Program-made: the position numbers and the translations under genes | Shown: positions 1 through 8,532 of the stretch, piece by piece | Layout of the letters: each line of letters starts with the position of its first letter | Numbering within the stretch: position 1 is the first letter of the stretch | The notes under the pieces: model-generated | What the model saw: only the letters and a program-made list of their open reading frames with translations | What the model was told of the DNA's origin: nothing | Databases searched by the model: none | Assembly (NCBI GenBank): GCA_005223125.1 | Contig: NJBH01000036.1 | Coordinates: 1 to 38,737, forward strand | Source: Promethearchaeota archaeon Loki_b32 | Lineage (GTDB): Archaea > Asgardarchaeota > Lokiarchaeia > Sigyniarchaeales > SOKP01 | Direction: 5' to 3' | Length of the DNA: 38,737 nucleotides

Positions 1-213
1 GAGGAATCAAATTTAGGTTCGAAACCCCGATGTTTTATTATAATCTTCTTCACCTGATATTTTTATTAAAGATTTTGAGTATATATCTATTCTTCATAAT
101 TTAATAGTTCTATATGAAAAAGTGAGATTATTTAATTTAAAACTATTTAATAAGCTTAAGATTAATAGCAATTTTTAGATATATTACTATAATATAAAAA
201 ATGTGACTGAAAA

Positions 214-768
214 ATGAAAAAAGTATCATTAAGTCCAAAAATCTCTACATTCCCCATGCCCACCGCAGTAATTTCGGTGGGTACGGGAGAAGAAGCAAAT
301 TTAATCACATTGGCCTACGTAGGAAAAGTATGTGCTGATCCTCCCATTGTTGTTGTTTCTATCCGACCCCCAAGACATTCATATCAATTGATTGAAAACC
401 ATAGTGAGTTTGTAATTAATTATCCAACAATAGATCAATTAAAAGAAACAGATTATTGTGGGACACGTTCTGGAAGGAATGTTAATAAATGGAAAGAGTT
501 AAACTTAACTAGAGAAGAAGCTTCAGTAGTAAAAGTCCCTATGATAAAGGAGTTTCCTTGGAACATGGAATGTACAGTGATAAATAGAATAGAATTAGGA
601 ACACATGTCTGCTATTTTGGTAAAGTTGTAGCAACACACTCAGATCCTAAGTATATCAAAACTGATTCTTTGGATCCAGAAAAATTTCATTTTCCAGCAT
701 ATATAGCAGGTAATTACCTCGAAATAAAAAGTGGTATTTTAGAAAAACATGGTTTTTCAATAGAATGA
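214..768 (+). CDS. flavin reductase-like (FMN-binding split-barrel) protein
   Basis: The 184-residue protein has the layout of the flavin reductase-like / flavoredoxin family, which binds FMN in a split beta barrel and reduces flavins or passes electrons. The N-terminal half carries family-like stretches: PMPTAVISVGT near residues 14-24, LITLAYVGKVCADPP near 31-45, and VVSIRPPRHSYQLI near 48-61, followed by 'EFVINYP'. There is no signal peptide or membrane segment, so it is a cytosolic protein. It stands alone, 49 nt upstream of the shikimate kinase gene on the same strand. The family is clear; the physiological electron donor and acceptor cannot be told from sequence. Confidence 0.85.
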   Translation: MKKVSLSPKISTFPMPTAVISVGTGEEANLITLAYVGKVCADPPIVVVSIRPPRHSYQLIENHSEFVINYPTIDQLKETDYCGTRSGRNVNKWKELNLTREEASVVKVPMIKEFPWNMECTVINRIELGTHVCYFGKVVATHSDPKYIKTDSLDPEKFHFPAYIAGNYLEIKSGILEKHGFSIE

Positions 769-817
769 TCTGGATATAAAGATTAATAGTACAACATGAT
801 AAAAAACGTTATTAAAA

Positions 818-1348
818 ATGCCTAAAGATTCCATTGCTCTCATTGGTTTTATGGCTACTGGAAAAACAACAATAGGAAAAGCTTTAGTAGAGTATCTTGG
901 TAATGATTACAGATTTATAGAAACAGATCAACTTATCATTCAAATAGCGGGTAAGCCAATTCCTAGAATTTTTTCTGAGGATGGAGAAGATAAATTTAGA
1001 GAATGTGAAATTTCTGTGTGCGAAAATCTTTCTAAACTACAGCGGGTAATCATTTCATGCGGAGGCGGAGTAGTTGTAAATTGGGTCAATATTGAAAATT
1101 TAAGGAAAAACTGTCATATAGTCTTACTAAATGCTACTCCAGAAGAAATTTTTAAAAGATTATTGAAAAATGGGAAAGAAACAAGACCCATTATTGATAA
1201 AAAGGATCCAAAAGGAGAAATTATGAAAATTTTAAATATTCGAAAGCCCTATTATGAAAAAGCAGCAGAACTTGTCATCGATACTACTGATAAAAAAATT
1301 CAAAATATTGTGAGGGAGATTGCTATAAAAACCTTCTTAAAAACCTAA
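818..1348 (+). CDS. aroK: shikimate kinase (bacterial AroK type)
   Basis: Phosphorylates shikimate with ATP in the aromatic amino-acid pathway. Visible motifs are the Walker A loop GFMATGKTT (residues 10-18), an acidic shikimate-site stretch IETDQ (about 39), the GGG shikimate-binding turn in SCGGGVV (about 80-86), and a lid arginine in KETRPII (about 124-130). The length of 176 aa is normal for the bacterial-type P-loop enzyme. Many archaea use the unrelated GHMP-type shikimate kinase instead, so the AroK type here suggests acquisition from bacteria (inference). The type I dehydroquinase gene lies about 5 kb away on the other strand. Confidence 0.9.
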   Translation: MPKDSIALIGFMATGKTTIGKALVEYLGNDYRFIETDQLIIQIAGKPIPRIFSEDGEDKFRECEISVCENLSKLQRVIISCGGGVVVNWVNIENLRKNCHIVLLNATPEEIFKRLLKNGKETRPIIDKKDPKGEIMKILNIRKPYYEKAAELVIDTTDKKIQNIVREIAIKTFLKT

Positions 1349-1407
1349 ATTTAAATTTATTAACTATACTTTATATTTAAAATATTTTATAAGAGATTAG
1401 AATCAAT

Positions 1408-1607
1408 ATGACAGAATTTAAAAGAGTAAAGTGTCCTCAATGTGGCAATGAAAATCCACGTAAGCTTCATGAGGAAAACGACAGGAATAATGTGCTTTAT
1501 TACAGTATAGGTAAAGCTAGTTCAGCCTACCGCTGAAGCAGGGCACTCCTGTTTATGCTAAGAATATGAAATGCGGCGGATGTGGCAATATTTTCAAAAA
1601 GAATTAA
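1408..1607 (+). CDS. small zinc-ribbon protein, gene split by a 29-nt intron
   Basis: The gene is readable only as two exons, 1408-1508 and 1538-1607. Exon 1 begins MTEFKRVKCPQCGNENP and runs to VLYYS; exon 2 gives QGTPVYAKN, then KCGGCGNIFKKN and TAA at 1605-1607. The two parts are in different frames. Removing 1509-1537 (29 nt, 2 modulo 3) joins them as YYS-M-QGTPVY, a 56-residue protein with two CxxC knuckles (CPQC, CGGC) that make one complete zinc ribbon. Without removal, exon 1 reads into TGA at 1534-1536. No homologue could be searched, so the function is unknown; a nucleic-acid or protein-binding zinc ribbon is the likely class. The intron is described separately. Confidence 0.75.
1509..1537 (+). 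other. 29-nt bulge-helix-bulge mRNA intron in the zinc-ribbon gene
   Basis: The segment can be folded as an archaeal splicing-endonuclease substrate. Exon nucleotides CAGT (1503-1506) pair with GCTG (1532-1535), one pair being T-G, as the 4-bp central helix. The 5' bulge is ATA (1507-1509, cut after the second base). The 3' bulge is AAG (1536-1538, cut after the second base). Inside, GGTA (1510-1513) pairs with TACC (1528-1531). An outer GTGC/GCAC pairing (1492-1495 with 1543-1546) is possible across an internal loop. Cutting at these bases gives an ATG codon at the joint and restores the frame. The geometry is seen in sequence; splicing itself is inferred. Confidence 0.72.
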
Positions 1608-1663
1608 TTTATAATTTTTATTCTTATTTTTTTAATTTTTATATCTTATAATATCATTTGCTA

Positions 1664-2215
1664 TTATTCTTGACCAAAGGCAGTTTTAATACTTTTAATG
1701 TCAAAAATCGTAGTGTCATATATAGTATAAGGTATATTTTCTAACTTTAAATCTGGTTCAACCTTTTCCAAGAATTTTCCTTTTAGATTTCTCTCATCCG
1801 GAACATAATCAGGGTCCAACTTATGAAAAAGGAAAATTATTTTTGCCTCCGGGCTGTATTTTCTAATTAAATTAAAAACAGCTTTAAAGTACATCACAGA
1901 TTGAATAAGTCGGTAATAATCCTGAATATCTACAACATAATAAAAAAACGAGATTGTGTAAAAATATTTTTTGGGATTCGATAAGTATTTATTACGAAAT
2001 GATTCTTGTCCACCAAAATCCCAAACCTTAGTTTCCTTCTCAAAAAATAAAATGGTACTTCTTTCTACACCCTTAGTTGGATTCATACTGGGTGGTTTAT
2101 TAGGTGTTACATTAATTTTGCCAGTGAGTACATCCATTATTGTAGTTTTTCCCGCATTTTCCATGCCCATAATTACAAGTTTTATCGGTTGTTCTTCATT
2201 TTCCGCATTATCCAT
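1664..2215 (-). CDS. Rag/Gtr- or Arf-like small GTPase
   Basis: A 183-residue Ras-superfamily GTPase. G1 is GMENAGKTT (17-25), G2 lies around the threonine in NPTKGVERS (45-53), G3 is WDFGGQES (65-72), G4 is FLFHKLD (128-134), and G5 may be in YDTTIFD (about 166-172). Histidine in place of asparagine in G4 (HKxD), with a TxIxD-like G5, resembles Rag/Gtr GTPases more than Ras or Rab. The DFGGQ motif is shared with Arf and Rag. No lipidation or membrane signal is visible. Expansion of such GTPases is characteristic of Asgard archaea. The partner and the process it serves are unknown. Confidence 0.85.
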   Translation of the reverse strand: MDNAENEEQPIKLVIMGMENAGKTTIMDVLTGKINVTPNKPPSMNPTKGVERSTILFFEKETKVWDFGGQESFRNKYLSNPKKYFYTISFFYYVVDIQDYYRLIQSVMYFKAVFNLIRKYSPEAKIIFLFHKLDPDYVPDERNLKGKFLEKVEPDLKLENIPYTIYDTTIFDIKSIKTAFGQE

Positions 2216-2370
2216 TATTTATTTCAACTCATCGTTTTTATTTATTCATAATTTTTCAAAAAAACATTGCATTGAAGTGAATGAATTTAAGAAAATATTT
2301 AAAGATTCGACAAAAAAGTAATTAAAAAAGTTAGTAAACAAAAGGAAAAACGAATTATAAAATAAGAATT

Positions 2371-3291
2371 TTACACAGAATTAGCTAAAATTAATGATGG
2401 TTTTGTAAAAATATCTGAAAATTTATTCCAAAACTCTTCTATATCCCATATCTCCTGCTTTTTATATATAGAAGATAATTCCAGAAAAACTTGTTTTATT
2501 ATTAAAGATTGAAAATATGTAATCTTAGGCGCAATAAGCGATAACATATAATCTTTACTTCCACCTCTAAAAGATTTGTCAAGATAAGAATCAAAAAATA
2601 CGTATGACATAATATTAAAGTTTTGTACATTTATCAAAAGACCTTCTGCACGTGTTATATAATCTTGACCATATATAGAAGAAATTACATCGTAGAGCTG
2701 ACTACCAATTTTATCGAGTGGAAAGTCTGATTCAATATCTTTAGGGAAATAATTTTCTAATTTTGGCCCTATTACATCATCCCAAACTACTTCCATTAAT
2801 ACTATTAGATCTTTTTGTTCCTTATAAATAATTTTTTTCTCACTTTCATATGAGGCATAAATCTCATTAATTTTTTTATTTATTAAGTCGGTATTTTTGC
2901 TACGTTTAATTTTACCAGCAATTGTAGCCAATAAATCATCTTCATTAATAGGTTTAGTGAGATAATCATCCGCTCCAAGCATCTTCCCTAACCGAATATC
3001 TTCGGGAGAATCAAGAGCAGACAAAAATATGAAGGGTACATGACAATAGGTTGGGTTATTAGAAACCGCATCAAAAAAGTCATACCCATTCATTTCTGGC
3101 ATCATAATATCACTAATAATGAGATCAGGGCAATCTTTTAGCTCCGAAAGAACTTTTAGCTCCGAAAGAACTTTTAGCCCCTCTTTTCCGTTGTTTGCTG
3201 TAATAACTTGGCACTCGTTAAATTCTAATGTAATTTTAAGATATTTTAAGATATTTGGATCATCCTCGACTATAAGTATTAAGGGTTTCAT
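2371..3291 (-). CDS. response regulator: REC domain plus longin-like C-terminal domain
   Basis: Residues 3-125 are a receiver domain with the acidic pocket VEDD (8-11), phospho-acceptor Asp61 in IISDIMMPEMNG, and Lys113 in YLTKPI. After a helical linker, residues about 160-300 form a second domain starting VVWDDVIGPKLENYFP. The 'DDxxGPK...YP' opening resembles longin/roadblock-like sensor domains in archaeal proteins (my inference, not verified). There is no DNA-binding domain. An 18-bp perfect tandem duplication adds LKVLSE a second time just before the phospho-acceptor strand. The gene is divergent from the histidine kinase at 3442, so the two are probably a cognate pair. Confidence 0.85.
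   Translation of the reverse strand: MKPLILIVEDDPNILKYLKITLEFNECQVITANNGKEGLKVLSELKVLSELKDCPDLIISDIMMPEMNGYDFFDAVSNNPTYCHVPFIFLSALDSPEDIRLGKMLGADDYLTKPINEDDLLATIAGKIKRSKNTDLINKKINEIYASYESEKKIIYKEQKDLIVLMEVVWDDVIGPKLENYFPKDIESDFPLDKIGSQLYDVISSIYGQDYITRAEGLLINVQNFNIMSYVFFDSYLDKSFRGGSKDYMLSLIAPKITYFQSLIIKQVFLELSSIYKKQEIWDIEEFWNKFSDIFTKPSLILANSV
3141..3176. repeat. 18-bp tandem duplication inside the receiver domain
   Basis: The unit AGCTCCGAAAGAACTTTT occurs twice in perfect succession on the plus strand. The following AGCCCC suggests the end of a third, diverged copy. In the protein it duplicates LKVLSE within the receiver domain, lengthening the loop before the strand that carries Asp61. Being a multiple of three, it keeps the frame. 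Identical copies imply a recent event or an unstable site. Confidence 0.9.
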
Positions 3292-3441
3292 TTCATCTCA
3301 CTCATGGATAAATAAAGAAGATTTAAATATTTGACAATAAAGTAATTAATATTTATGTTTTCTTAAATTTAAGGGTAATATTAATTTGAAATATTGAAAA
3401 AATTTAATTAAAACATTAACTTTCAACGAGAAGACGAAACT

Positions 3442-5127
3442 ATGCCCTGTGCAGGTGAAGAAATTGTAATGATTTGGGATCCCCTTGAACGATTTTTATG
3501 GGGAATTGCTATAACCATAACAATAATGTGCGGAATTTATTTTGTACATATAGGAAGAAAAAGAGAAGTCTTTAAGGAAAGAATTATTATGTTAGGACTG
3601 GCAAGCCTGCCCCTTGGTTTTGCATTCAGTTTACTTTTTACATATTTTCAAGGTTTTCAAGTATGGGGAACCTATCATGTTGATAGAAATATATTTTGTG
3701 GAGATTACGATGATATTGGATCGCTATATAACTTTTATGGGATATTAAGTTACATATCTTTTGGATTAGGAGGTTTATTCTTTGTATTAACCTTTGATAT
3801 AATAAAACGCACGAGATTTCTTCTTACAATCATTGCCACTGTTCCAATAGTATTAGTAATTTTTTTTTTCTCAATTGACGAAATGGAGACGGTGAAATCC
3901 ATTTTTAATGTTTATTTAATACTTGAATTGGTATTCTTTGTTCCACTTGTATTATTTCGTTATACAAAATGGTCCAGTTTTGAGTTTAAAGCCGTATCTT
4001 CATTTTTATTCTTCGGTTTTATATTATTCATGATTTCATTACTCTTTGCTAAGAGTCTTCATAGGAAGCTCGATGTATACCCATTATTTTTAGGCCCGCT
4101 CTTATTAATTGCAGGTTGCTGTATCATGATAATACCAATAATTATTGATCCTAACGTGGTTTCTCACCCCTTAACTTATTGGGTATTTTTTGCAATTTTA
4201 ACTATAACCTTTCTCATTGGAATAACAATTTTTGACATTATCTTATTATCTCACCCAAAGAACCCGTGGTCAGTAAAATGGATAATACTAATAGGTGATT
4301 ATTTGGTAGCCATTTTCTATTTTTCTATTTTATTGATTCTCATAATTAAAAACATACGTTCTGAAATAATCTCCATCAGTGAAGAAAAATTGAAAGAGGA
4401 TGAAGCTTATAAAGCCGATTTTTTAGCAATGTTCACGAGACCGCAACAAGTTAGTTTTTTAGCAAGTATGAGTCATGAATTCAAAACTCCATTAACTTCT
4501 ATAATAGGTTTTACAAGAACGATATTGAAGGGAAGGGTTGGAGAGATAAATGAAGAACAAGAAAACCAACTTAATATTATTCTAAATAGTGCAACTCATT
4601 TAGATGAATTGATTAATCGTGTATTAAACATGGCTAAAATTGAAACAAGTAAATTAACCATAAGAAAAGATAAGTTTAATCTCGTAGAAGAGTTAATAAA
4701 CTTGATAGAAACTTTTAGTGTTGCTGTTAAGGAAAAAGGACTTGACCTTTTTGTGGATGCTCCCGAAAACCTTATAATTTACAATGATAAACAACAGATT
4801 AATCAAATTTTAATAAATCTAATTGGAAATGCAATAAAATTCACTGACAGTGGGATGATTTCCATAAAAATTAAAAGAAAAAAAGAAAATATTGTAATTT
4901 CAGTTAAAGATAGTGGACCAGGAATACAAAAAGAAGATTTAAAAAAATTATTCAAACCGTTTAGTCAAATTCTTGAACCTGGGAAGTTTAAAGAGGGAAG
5001 TGGTCTAGGACTTTATCATTCTAAGAAATTAGCGAATCTACTCGGGGGAGATATAACAGTAAAAAGCAAATTTGGGAAAGGAAGCACTTTCAAATTAGTT
5101 TTAAAAACAGAAGAGGAGGATATATGA
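3442..5127 (+). CDS. membrane histidine kinase
   Basis: A 561-residue sensor kinase. The N-terminal 300 residues hold about eight to nine hydrophobic helices with short loops and no clear extracellular sensor domain, so the signal probably acts in or near the membrane. A HisKA domain follows, with the H box ASMSHEFKTPLTSIIGFT (phospho-acceptor His345). The HATPase domain has the N box LIGNAIKFTDSG, the G1 box KDSGPGI and the G2 box GSGLGLYHSKK. A second ATG at 3469 is an alternative start and would not remove any domain. It is divergent from the response regulator at 3291. Two-component systems in archaea are usually of bacterial origin. Confidence 0.9.
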   Translation: MPCAGEEIVMIWDPLERFLWGIAITITIMCGIYFVHIGRKREVFKERIIMLGLASLPLGFAFSLLFTYFQGFQVWGTYHVDRNIFCGDYDDIGSLYNFYGILSYISFGLGGLFFVLTFDIIKRTRFLLTIIATVPIVLVIFFFSIDEMETVKSIFNVYLILELVFFVPLVLFRYTKWSSFEFKAVSSFLFFGFILFMISLLFAKSLHRKLDVYPLFLGPLLLIAGCCIMIIPIIIDPNVVSHPLTYWVFFAILTITFLIGITIFDIILLSHPKNPWSVKWIILIGDYLVAIFYFSILLILIIKNIRSEIISISEEKLKEDEAYKADFLAMFTRPQQVSFLASMSHEFKTPLTSIIGFTRTILKGRVGEINEEQENQLNIILNSATHLDELINRVLNMAKIETSKLTIRKDKFNLVEELINLIETFSVAVKEKGLDLFVDAPENLIIYNDKQQINQILINLIGNAIKFTDSGMISIKIKRKKENIVISVKDSGPGIQKEDLKKLFKPFSQILEPGKFKEGSGLGLYHSKKLANLLGGDITVKSKFGKGSTFKLVLKTEEEDI

Positions 5128-5151
5128 TATTTAAAGTGTTGATTCGTTTTT

Positions 5152-6357
5152 TCAAATTAAAGATAAAACAATCTTATTTTGTGCTATTAGCATATCTCCC
5201 ATAATAAGCTCCATTGCATCTTTAATATCTGGATTACTCTCAGGAATACTGCGTTTTGCATTCACACTTGCCATTAAGACTTCATTTAATCCGCGTAAGA
5301 TCATATCAGGGCTATACCATGGGCGTTGTGAGGCCCACCATTGTTGACAGCTGTGAATTCCGCGATCTAACAAGTTTCTTGCATTATCAAATATTCTTTT
5401 CTTATCCTCATTCATACCATCCCGATATTTTGCTGCTAAATGAATTAAAGTAAGGGCATACATGAAAAATCGGTGTTGTTCAAGGTGAATTTCGTTGTTT
5501 GGATCAAGCCAAAGAGGAAATGGCACATCATGAGCAATATCATATGGCATTGTCGACCAACTGGAGTCTCGTGGTACTTGAGTGAAGCCTTTAGGGAATT
5601 TATCAACTATTTCCGAGACGGTACATAGTTTCACATCGTTCCTATGTGGTAGCGCATCAAACAAGGGTATCAAGAAATCTCTTATCGCATGCTTTACATG
5701 GTGTCCAAATGTTTCTCCATCAAGACCAAGAATCACATACATATCCTGTGAAGTATTCTTATATTTTAACCTACTGGTAAAAGCATCAATGTTGTTAATC
5801 TTATCAAAAGCACAATCAATTGAGGTATAATCATCTCTAAAAAGAACTCTTAATCCATTAGGATGCACGGATATATGGTTTGTAGGAAATTCTGGTAAAA
5901 TATTTGCAATTCCGCTCATAATCATCCAATCAAATCCCTCCTTTTTAACTGTTTTAAACACCTCTTCAGAAACAGCCATTTCTGGGGGAAAAAACCCACG
6001 AGGATTGTAAAGTTTCCCAAAAAAGTGTTCATTTGTTTCATTATTTAGTTGTATCTGACGTTTAATTTCAGGTTCTGGAATTAAAGGAAGTAATGGATGG
6101 AATTTCCCAGACCCTGTAAATTCAATTTGTCCTCTCGAAGCAAGTGTAGTAATAGCTCCTATCAAATCGTCATATCCATAATCATGTAATTGTTCGGTTA
6201 AAGTTCCATTGATGTTTAACGTAATCTTTGCCTCTGAATGATCTCTTAAAGCTTCAATTATAGGCTTGTATGATTCGTTTACGATTTGTTTTATTACAGA
6301 AGGGATTTGAACTGGTGGCTGGTAAATATGAAATAAAAAGGCAAAATAGACTACCAT
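5152..6357 (-). CDS. glycoside hydrolase family 57 enzyme
   Basis: A 401-residue cytosolic GH57 protein, the family of archaeal alpha-amylases, 4-alpha-glucanotransferases and branching enzymes. Conserved region 1 is FHIYQPP (9-15), where the family usually has HxHQP. The nucleophile glutamate is Glu126 in GFFPPEMAVS, and the general-acid aspartate is Asp213 in LGLDGETFGHH. There is no signal peptide, which suggests intracellular glycogen or glucan metabolism. Its length is close to the catalytic core alone, so large C-terminal beta domains are absent. The exact glucan activity cannot be assigned from motifs. Confidence 0.88.
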   Translation of the reverse strand: MVVYFAFLFHIYQPPVQIPSVIKQIVNESYKPIIEALRDHSEAKITLNINGTLTEQLHDYGYDDLIGAITTLASRGQIEFTGSGKFHPLLPLIPEPEIKRQIQLNNETNEHFFGKLYNPRGFFPPEMAVSEEVFKTVKKEGFDWMIMSGIANILPEFPTNHISVHPNGLRVLFRDDYTSIDCAFDKINNIDAFTSRLKYKNTSQDMYVILGLDGETFGHHVKHAIRDFLIPLFDALPHRNDVKLCTVSEIVDKFPKGFTQVPRDSSWSTMPYDIAHDVPFPLWLDPNNEIHLEQHRFFMYALTLIHLAAKYRDGMNEDKKRIFDNARNLLDRGIHSCQQWWASQRPWYSPDMILRGLNEVLMASVNAKRSIPESNPDIKDAMELIMGDMLIAQNKIVLSLI

Positions 6358-6417
6358 ATAATAAACTAAAAGTCCTACTTTTTTAATTTTTATAGTTCTA
6401 ATTTTAAGGGGATAAAT

Positions 6418-7170
6418 TTATTGATTATTTAGTATTAAATTGTACATTTCTTTCATTTTACTGACATTAATTTGCCCAGATGCTGTTTTTTCTTCTAAGG
6501 AAGCATAAGTGAAATATGAACCAGCAAGAATGCAAGTAATTCTAGAGAAGATACCTAATGGTCCCATACAGAATGAGATAACTTTTTGATTGGAATTAAA
6601 CATTTCTTTACACAGTTTTAATGGTACTAAATTATCTTCAAATTTTTGAGCTGTAAAAATGATTTTATAGATAATCTCTTCAAGTACATCTGAATCTAAA
6701 GATAAATCTTGAATTAATTTATTATTGAAATTTTGTATAAGTTTGATTGTATCATCAAAGCTTATTGTTTTTTCAAAATTATGATATGAAAATATTATTT
6801 TTACTTCATTTTGGGAAGCTAAATTGATGATTTCATTTATGATGTTTTGATCGGTATTCATTTCAAAGTCTACATAATCAGGTTTAGATTCTATAAACAT
6901 TTTCAGGATTTTAAAGCGGTCTTTTTGATTTATTTTGAGTTGACCACCTTCAGATGGGTCCCTTAAAGTGAAGATAACACCAGCATAAGGCTTAATACTT
7001 TTTACTATATCTCTTAAGAAATCCATTGAAAGAGTTTTAATGTTAGATATATAATCAAACCTTAATTCAATTAGTTTAGGATTTGATTTTAATACATCTG
7101 CAATTATAGGTTCAACTTCTTTAAAACTTGTATTTTTAATAGGTATCGAGACACAAATATTAAATTTCAT
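6418..7170 (-). CDS. aroD: type I 3-dehydroquinate dehydratase
   Basis: Converts 3-dehydroquinate to 3-dehydroshikimate through a Schiff base. Seen in sequence: the substrate strand IELRFDYI near residues 34-41, catalytic histidine in FSYHNFEKT, a probable Schiff-base lysine in VPLKLC, and the conserved CMGPLGIFSRI near the C-terminus. I chose the ATG at 7170 because MKFNICVSIPI begins the first strand as in the family. The longer frame from 7209 only adds a repeated hydrophobic stretch and overlaps the adenylate kinase gene. It lies downstream of adk on the same strand. With AroK at 818 it supports an aromatic amino-acid pathway. Confidence 0.9.
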   Translation of the reverse strand: MKFNICVSIPIKNTSFKEVEPIIADVLKSNPKLIELRFDYISNIKTLSMDFLRDIVKSIKPYAGVIFTLRDPSEGGQLKINQKDRFKILKMFIESKPDYVDFEMNTDQNIINEIINLASQNEVKIIFSYHNFEKTISFDDTIKLIQNFNNKLIQDLSLDSDVLEEIIYKIIFTAQKFEDNLVPLKLCKEMFNSNQKVISFCMGPLGIFSRITCILAGSYFTYASLEEKTASGQINVSKMKEMYNLILNNQ

Positions 7171-7198
7171 GATTTGGAATAAATAATAAAGAAAAATA

Positions 7199-7843
7199 TT
7201 AAATTTCAATAATCTGCTTTACGTCGTCCATAGTGAAACTCAAAGTATCTGTAGCATCTACTTTTTTCAGTTTTCCCCTTTTCTTATAATATTTAATGAG
7301 CGGTTTGGCATTTTTTTCGTAAGCATCTATTCTATTCTTCAAAGTTTCTTCATTATCATCGCTTCTTTGTTCAAATTTTATTTCAGCACCGCATTTATCA
7401 CAAATTCCTTCCACCTTTGGTGGAAGAGTGAATTTATTATATATCTCCCCACAATTATTACAACCATATCTGCCTAAAATTCTTTTAAATATAATATCTC
7501 GAGAAACTTGTAATAATAGAAGTAAATCTATTTCAGTTATATCTGTTAAGGCTTCTGCTTGAGGCAATGTTCGAGGAAATCCGTCAAGAATAAAACCCTC
7601 TCTTTTAACATCCTCTCTATTTAATCTATCTCTAACCATTGCTATAGTAACATCATCAGGTACTAATTCTCCCTTATCCATGTAGCTTTTTGCTTTTAAT
7701 CCTAAAGGAGTTTCGTTTTTCAAATTTTCCCGAAATATATCTCCTGTACTTATATGAATGATTTCAGGTGCTACTTTTTTTATCTGTCCTGAAAACGTGC
7801 CTTTTCCTGCTCCAGGTGGTCCAAATAAAATTAATTTTTTCAT
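7199..7843 (-). CDS. adk: adenylate kinase with zinc-binding lid
   Basis: Interconverts AMP, ADP and ATP. The P-loop GPPGAGKGT opens the protein, the AMP-site segment STGDIFR follows, and GFPRTLPQAE is the core motif. The lid has four cysteines in CNNCG and CDKCG, which form a structural zinc site. This is the long-lid bacterial/eukaryotic-type adenylate kinase of about 214 aa, not the trimeric archaeal form. An upstream TTG at 7852 is in frame, but ATG at 7843 places the P-loop at the usual distance. The aroD gene starts about 29 nt downstream, suggesting co-transcription. Confidence 0.93.
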   Translation of the reverse strand: MKKLILFGPPGAGKGTFSGQIKKVAPEIIHISTGDIFRENLKNETPLGLKAKSYMDKGELVPDDVTIAMVRDRLNREDVKREGFILDGFPRTLPQAEALTDITEIDLLLLLQVSRDIIFKRILGRYGCNNCGEIYNKFTLPPKVEGICDKCGAEIKFEQRSDDNEETLKNRIDAYEKNAKPLIKYYKKRGKLKKVDATDTLSFTMDDVKQIIEI

Positions 7844-7930
7844 CTTAATCAATTATTTTTATTTCTAATTTGTAGATAATTTAGTTGGACATAAATTAAA
7901 ATTATTTTGCCTAAATATTTTATAAAAATG

Positions 7931-8518
7931 CTATCCAGTAAAATAAGATTTTTCTAATTTTTTTACTAAATATTCTACTAATCTTTTTTCTCTTAAGCTA
8001 AATGTATTGGTAAAATCTGTTTTTATAGAAGAACCATAATAAGAATTTCCTAAAAAAGTATGTGATTTTTGTATTGAATCTAGCAGTAATTTTTTATTTC
8101 CTATATGAAGAAATATTGATATATCATTGATAATTAATATTGAAGTGGGATTTTCATTGAATAAATTTAATATTTTAAAAGTTATTTTATAATTTTTACA
8201 AGCATTCTCGTAAAGCTCTTTAATATTTCTTGCGTTCAGCCGGGGTGGGATTATTTCTCCTTCAAGGGAAAAGTTATTACATTTAATACCGTCTTTATAA
8301 AAGTCCTTAATTTTGCCGCCAATTTTGATATTTTTAATGATACATTGTGGCGGAGCAAAATCTAAGATACTAATTTCTTTTGGATCTATATGTTTTGATT
8401 CTATAAGGAATTGAATAAATATTGCTGTATAATAAGTCTTTTTGGTGTTAGTTTCCCCGTATAATAATGTATGATGATCGATTAAACTAGAGTAGTCAAT
8501 ATTGTTGTGTAAGTTCAT
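7931..8518 (-). CDS. P-loop NTPase-like protein of unknown function
   Basis: I do not recognise this 195-residue protein. A Walker A-like loop GETNTKKT lies near residues 21-28 after a hydrophobic strand. A Walker B-like strand SILIINDISIFL lies near residues 125-136. This suggests a small nucleotide-binding protein, perhaps of the RecA/KaiC-like group. The C-terminus is lysine-rich. It starts 14 nt downstream of the ThiW-like gene on the same strand, so the two are probably co-transcribed. A link to transport or thiamine is not shown by sequence. Confidence 0.65.
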   Translation of the reverse strand: MNLHNNIDYSSLIDHHTLLYGETNTKKTYYTAIFIQFLIESKHIDPKEISILDFAPPQCIIKNIKIGGKIKDFYKDGIKCNNFSLEGEIIPPRLNARNIKELYENACKNYKITFKILNLFNENPTSILIINDISIFLHIGNKKLLLDSIQKSHTFLGNSYYGSSIKTDFTNTFSLREKRLVEYLVKKLEKSYFTG

Positions 8519-8532
8519 AGGAAATTGAAAAA

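Noticed and set aside
1-45. A T-loop-like GGTTCGAAACCCC at the left edge, possibly the 3' end of a tRNA.
   Set aside because: Only two base pairs of a T stem form and the following acceptor would be ATGTTTT. The rest would lie outside the window, so it cannot be supported.
1534-1536. TGA in the zinc-ribbon gene read as selenocysteine.
   Set aside because: Continuing past the TGA in that frame does not lead to the second zinc knuckle, which lies in another frame. Only removal of 29 nt joins both halves.
7171-7209. Longer N-terminus of the 3-dehydroquinase from 7209.
   Set aside because: It overlaps adk, adds a non-homologous hydrophobic stretch, and repeats MKFNI before the conserved first strand at 7170.
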